From: Corynebacterium aquilae DSM 44791 | Lineage (GTDB): Bacteria > Actinomycetota > Actinomycetes > Mycobacteriales > Mycobacteriaceae | Direction: 5' to 3' | NCBI RefSeq assembly: GCF_001941445.1 | Contig: NZ_CP009245.1 | Span: 705,992 to 769,991, forward strand | DNA length: 64,000 nucleotides | Shown: piece by piece, positions 63,765 through 64,000 of the stretch | Layout: every line of letters starts with the position of its first letter | Numbering within the stretch: the first letter of the stretch is position 1 | The notes under the pieces: generated by a model | What the model was told of the DNA's origin: nothing | Database searches by the model: none | The model's input: the letters and a program-made list of their open reading frames with translations, nothing else | Program-made: the position numbers and the translations under genes

Positions 63765-64000
63765 ATGGCAACGAAGAAAAAGGGCGGCAAAAAAGGCGCC
63801 CAAAACCCCACGATCGCGACGAATCGCAAAGCGCGACACGACTACAACATCTTGGACACCTACGAGTGCGGCATCGTCCTGGTAGGTACCGAGATCAAGT
63901 CGCTGCGCGAAGGCAAAGCCTCGCTCGTGGACTCTTACGCCACCATTGATGACGGCGAAGTCTGGCTTCGAAACCTGCACATCCCCGAATACTCCTACGG
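63765..64000 (+). CDS. smpB: SsrA-binding protein SmpB (5' part, runs off the window)
   Basis: ATG 63765 opens [11 protein letters not shown], and the SmpB core follows: [45 protein letters not shown] and RNLHIPEYS. It binds tmRNA and delivers it to stalled ribosomes. The frame is open to the end of the window (78 codons seen of about 160). Near ftsE-ftsX as in other corynebacteria, but here three genes intervene. Confidence 0.96.
   Translation, partial: MATKKKGGKKGAQNPTIATNRKARHDYNILDTYECGIVLVGTEIKSLREGKASLVDSYATIDDGEVWLRNLHIPEYSY

Overview
The window looks like a chromosome segment of a Corynebacterium or close relative. The core genes hisN, a second IMPase-like gene, prfB, ftsE, ftsX and smpB appear in the usual corynebacterial order. 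GC content is high, GTG and TTG starts are frequent, and there is a complete Propionibacterium-type transcarboxylase operon. No strain name can be given from sequence alone.

Positions 1 to about 34395 are the right-hand part of an integrative and conjugative element (ICE) whose left end lies outside the window. It ends at a 3' half copy of an initiator tRNA-Met gene (34355-34395), next to a tyrosine integrase, a short ParA and a ribbon-helix-helix (RHH) protein. Conjugation genes are a VirD4-type coupling protein (972-2714) and a MobF relaxase-helicase with an unusual pentapeptide-repeat tail (7207-11316). Cargo includes an MFS exporter / acyl-CoA dehydrogenase-like / FlK-like thioesterase operon (4420-7124), a resolvase-VbhA-like-Fic operon (12082-17578), a type III restriction-modification system with a membrane coiled-coil third gene (18170-23470), and a 2548-residue methylase-helicase (23828-31474).

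Two features of the element stand out. First, six arrays of a degenerate 8-bp repeat (consensus GTGCCTWG or its complement, in strict 8-bp phase) are spread through it. Four lie in intergenic or promoter regions (one of these also overlaps the end of the RHH gene) and two lie inside linker-coding parts of the methylase-helicase gene. With the ParF-like ParA and ParG-like RHH protein they look like a dispersed centromere and regulon. Second, a five-gene operon encodes a serine recombinase, a protein with two tandem VbhA-like antitoxin modules, and three Fic-related proteins whose active-site motifs all deviate differently (HPFSLWSR, HPFRDGNDR, RPFRDGNGR). The relaxase and the Fic proteins share acidic C-terminal tails, most clearly an ending in DYEL, which could be a common type IV secretion signal. 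Together these suggest an ICE that co-delivers Fic proteins with its DNA.

Positions 34396-38641 are flanking chromosome: an intact polytopic membrane protein, decayed gene fragments, and a degraded paralogue of the membrane protein split by a 1445-bp IS256-family element with an 8-bp target duplication. Positions 39120-46922 hold an ABC transporter, a ClC chloride channel, a nitroreductase, a zinc alcohol dehydrogenase and an SDR. Positions 47227-51121 encode methylmalonyl-CoA:pyruvate transcarboxylase (5S, 12S, small subunit, 1.3S biotin carrier), which links pyruvate/oxaloacetate to propionyl-/methylmalonyl-CoA. A secreted trypsin-like protease follows, then the hisN-prfB-ftsEX-smpB core. 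Three genes lie between ftsX and smpB: an 864-residue unknown divergent from a SWIM zinc-finger protein, and a DUF1846 protein.
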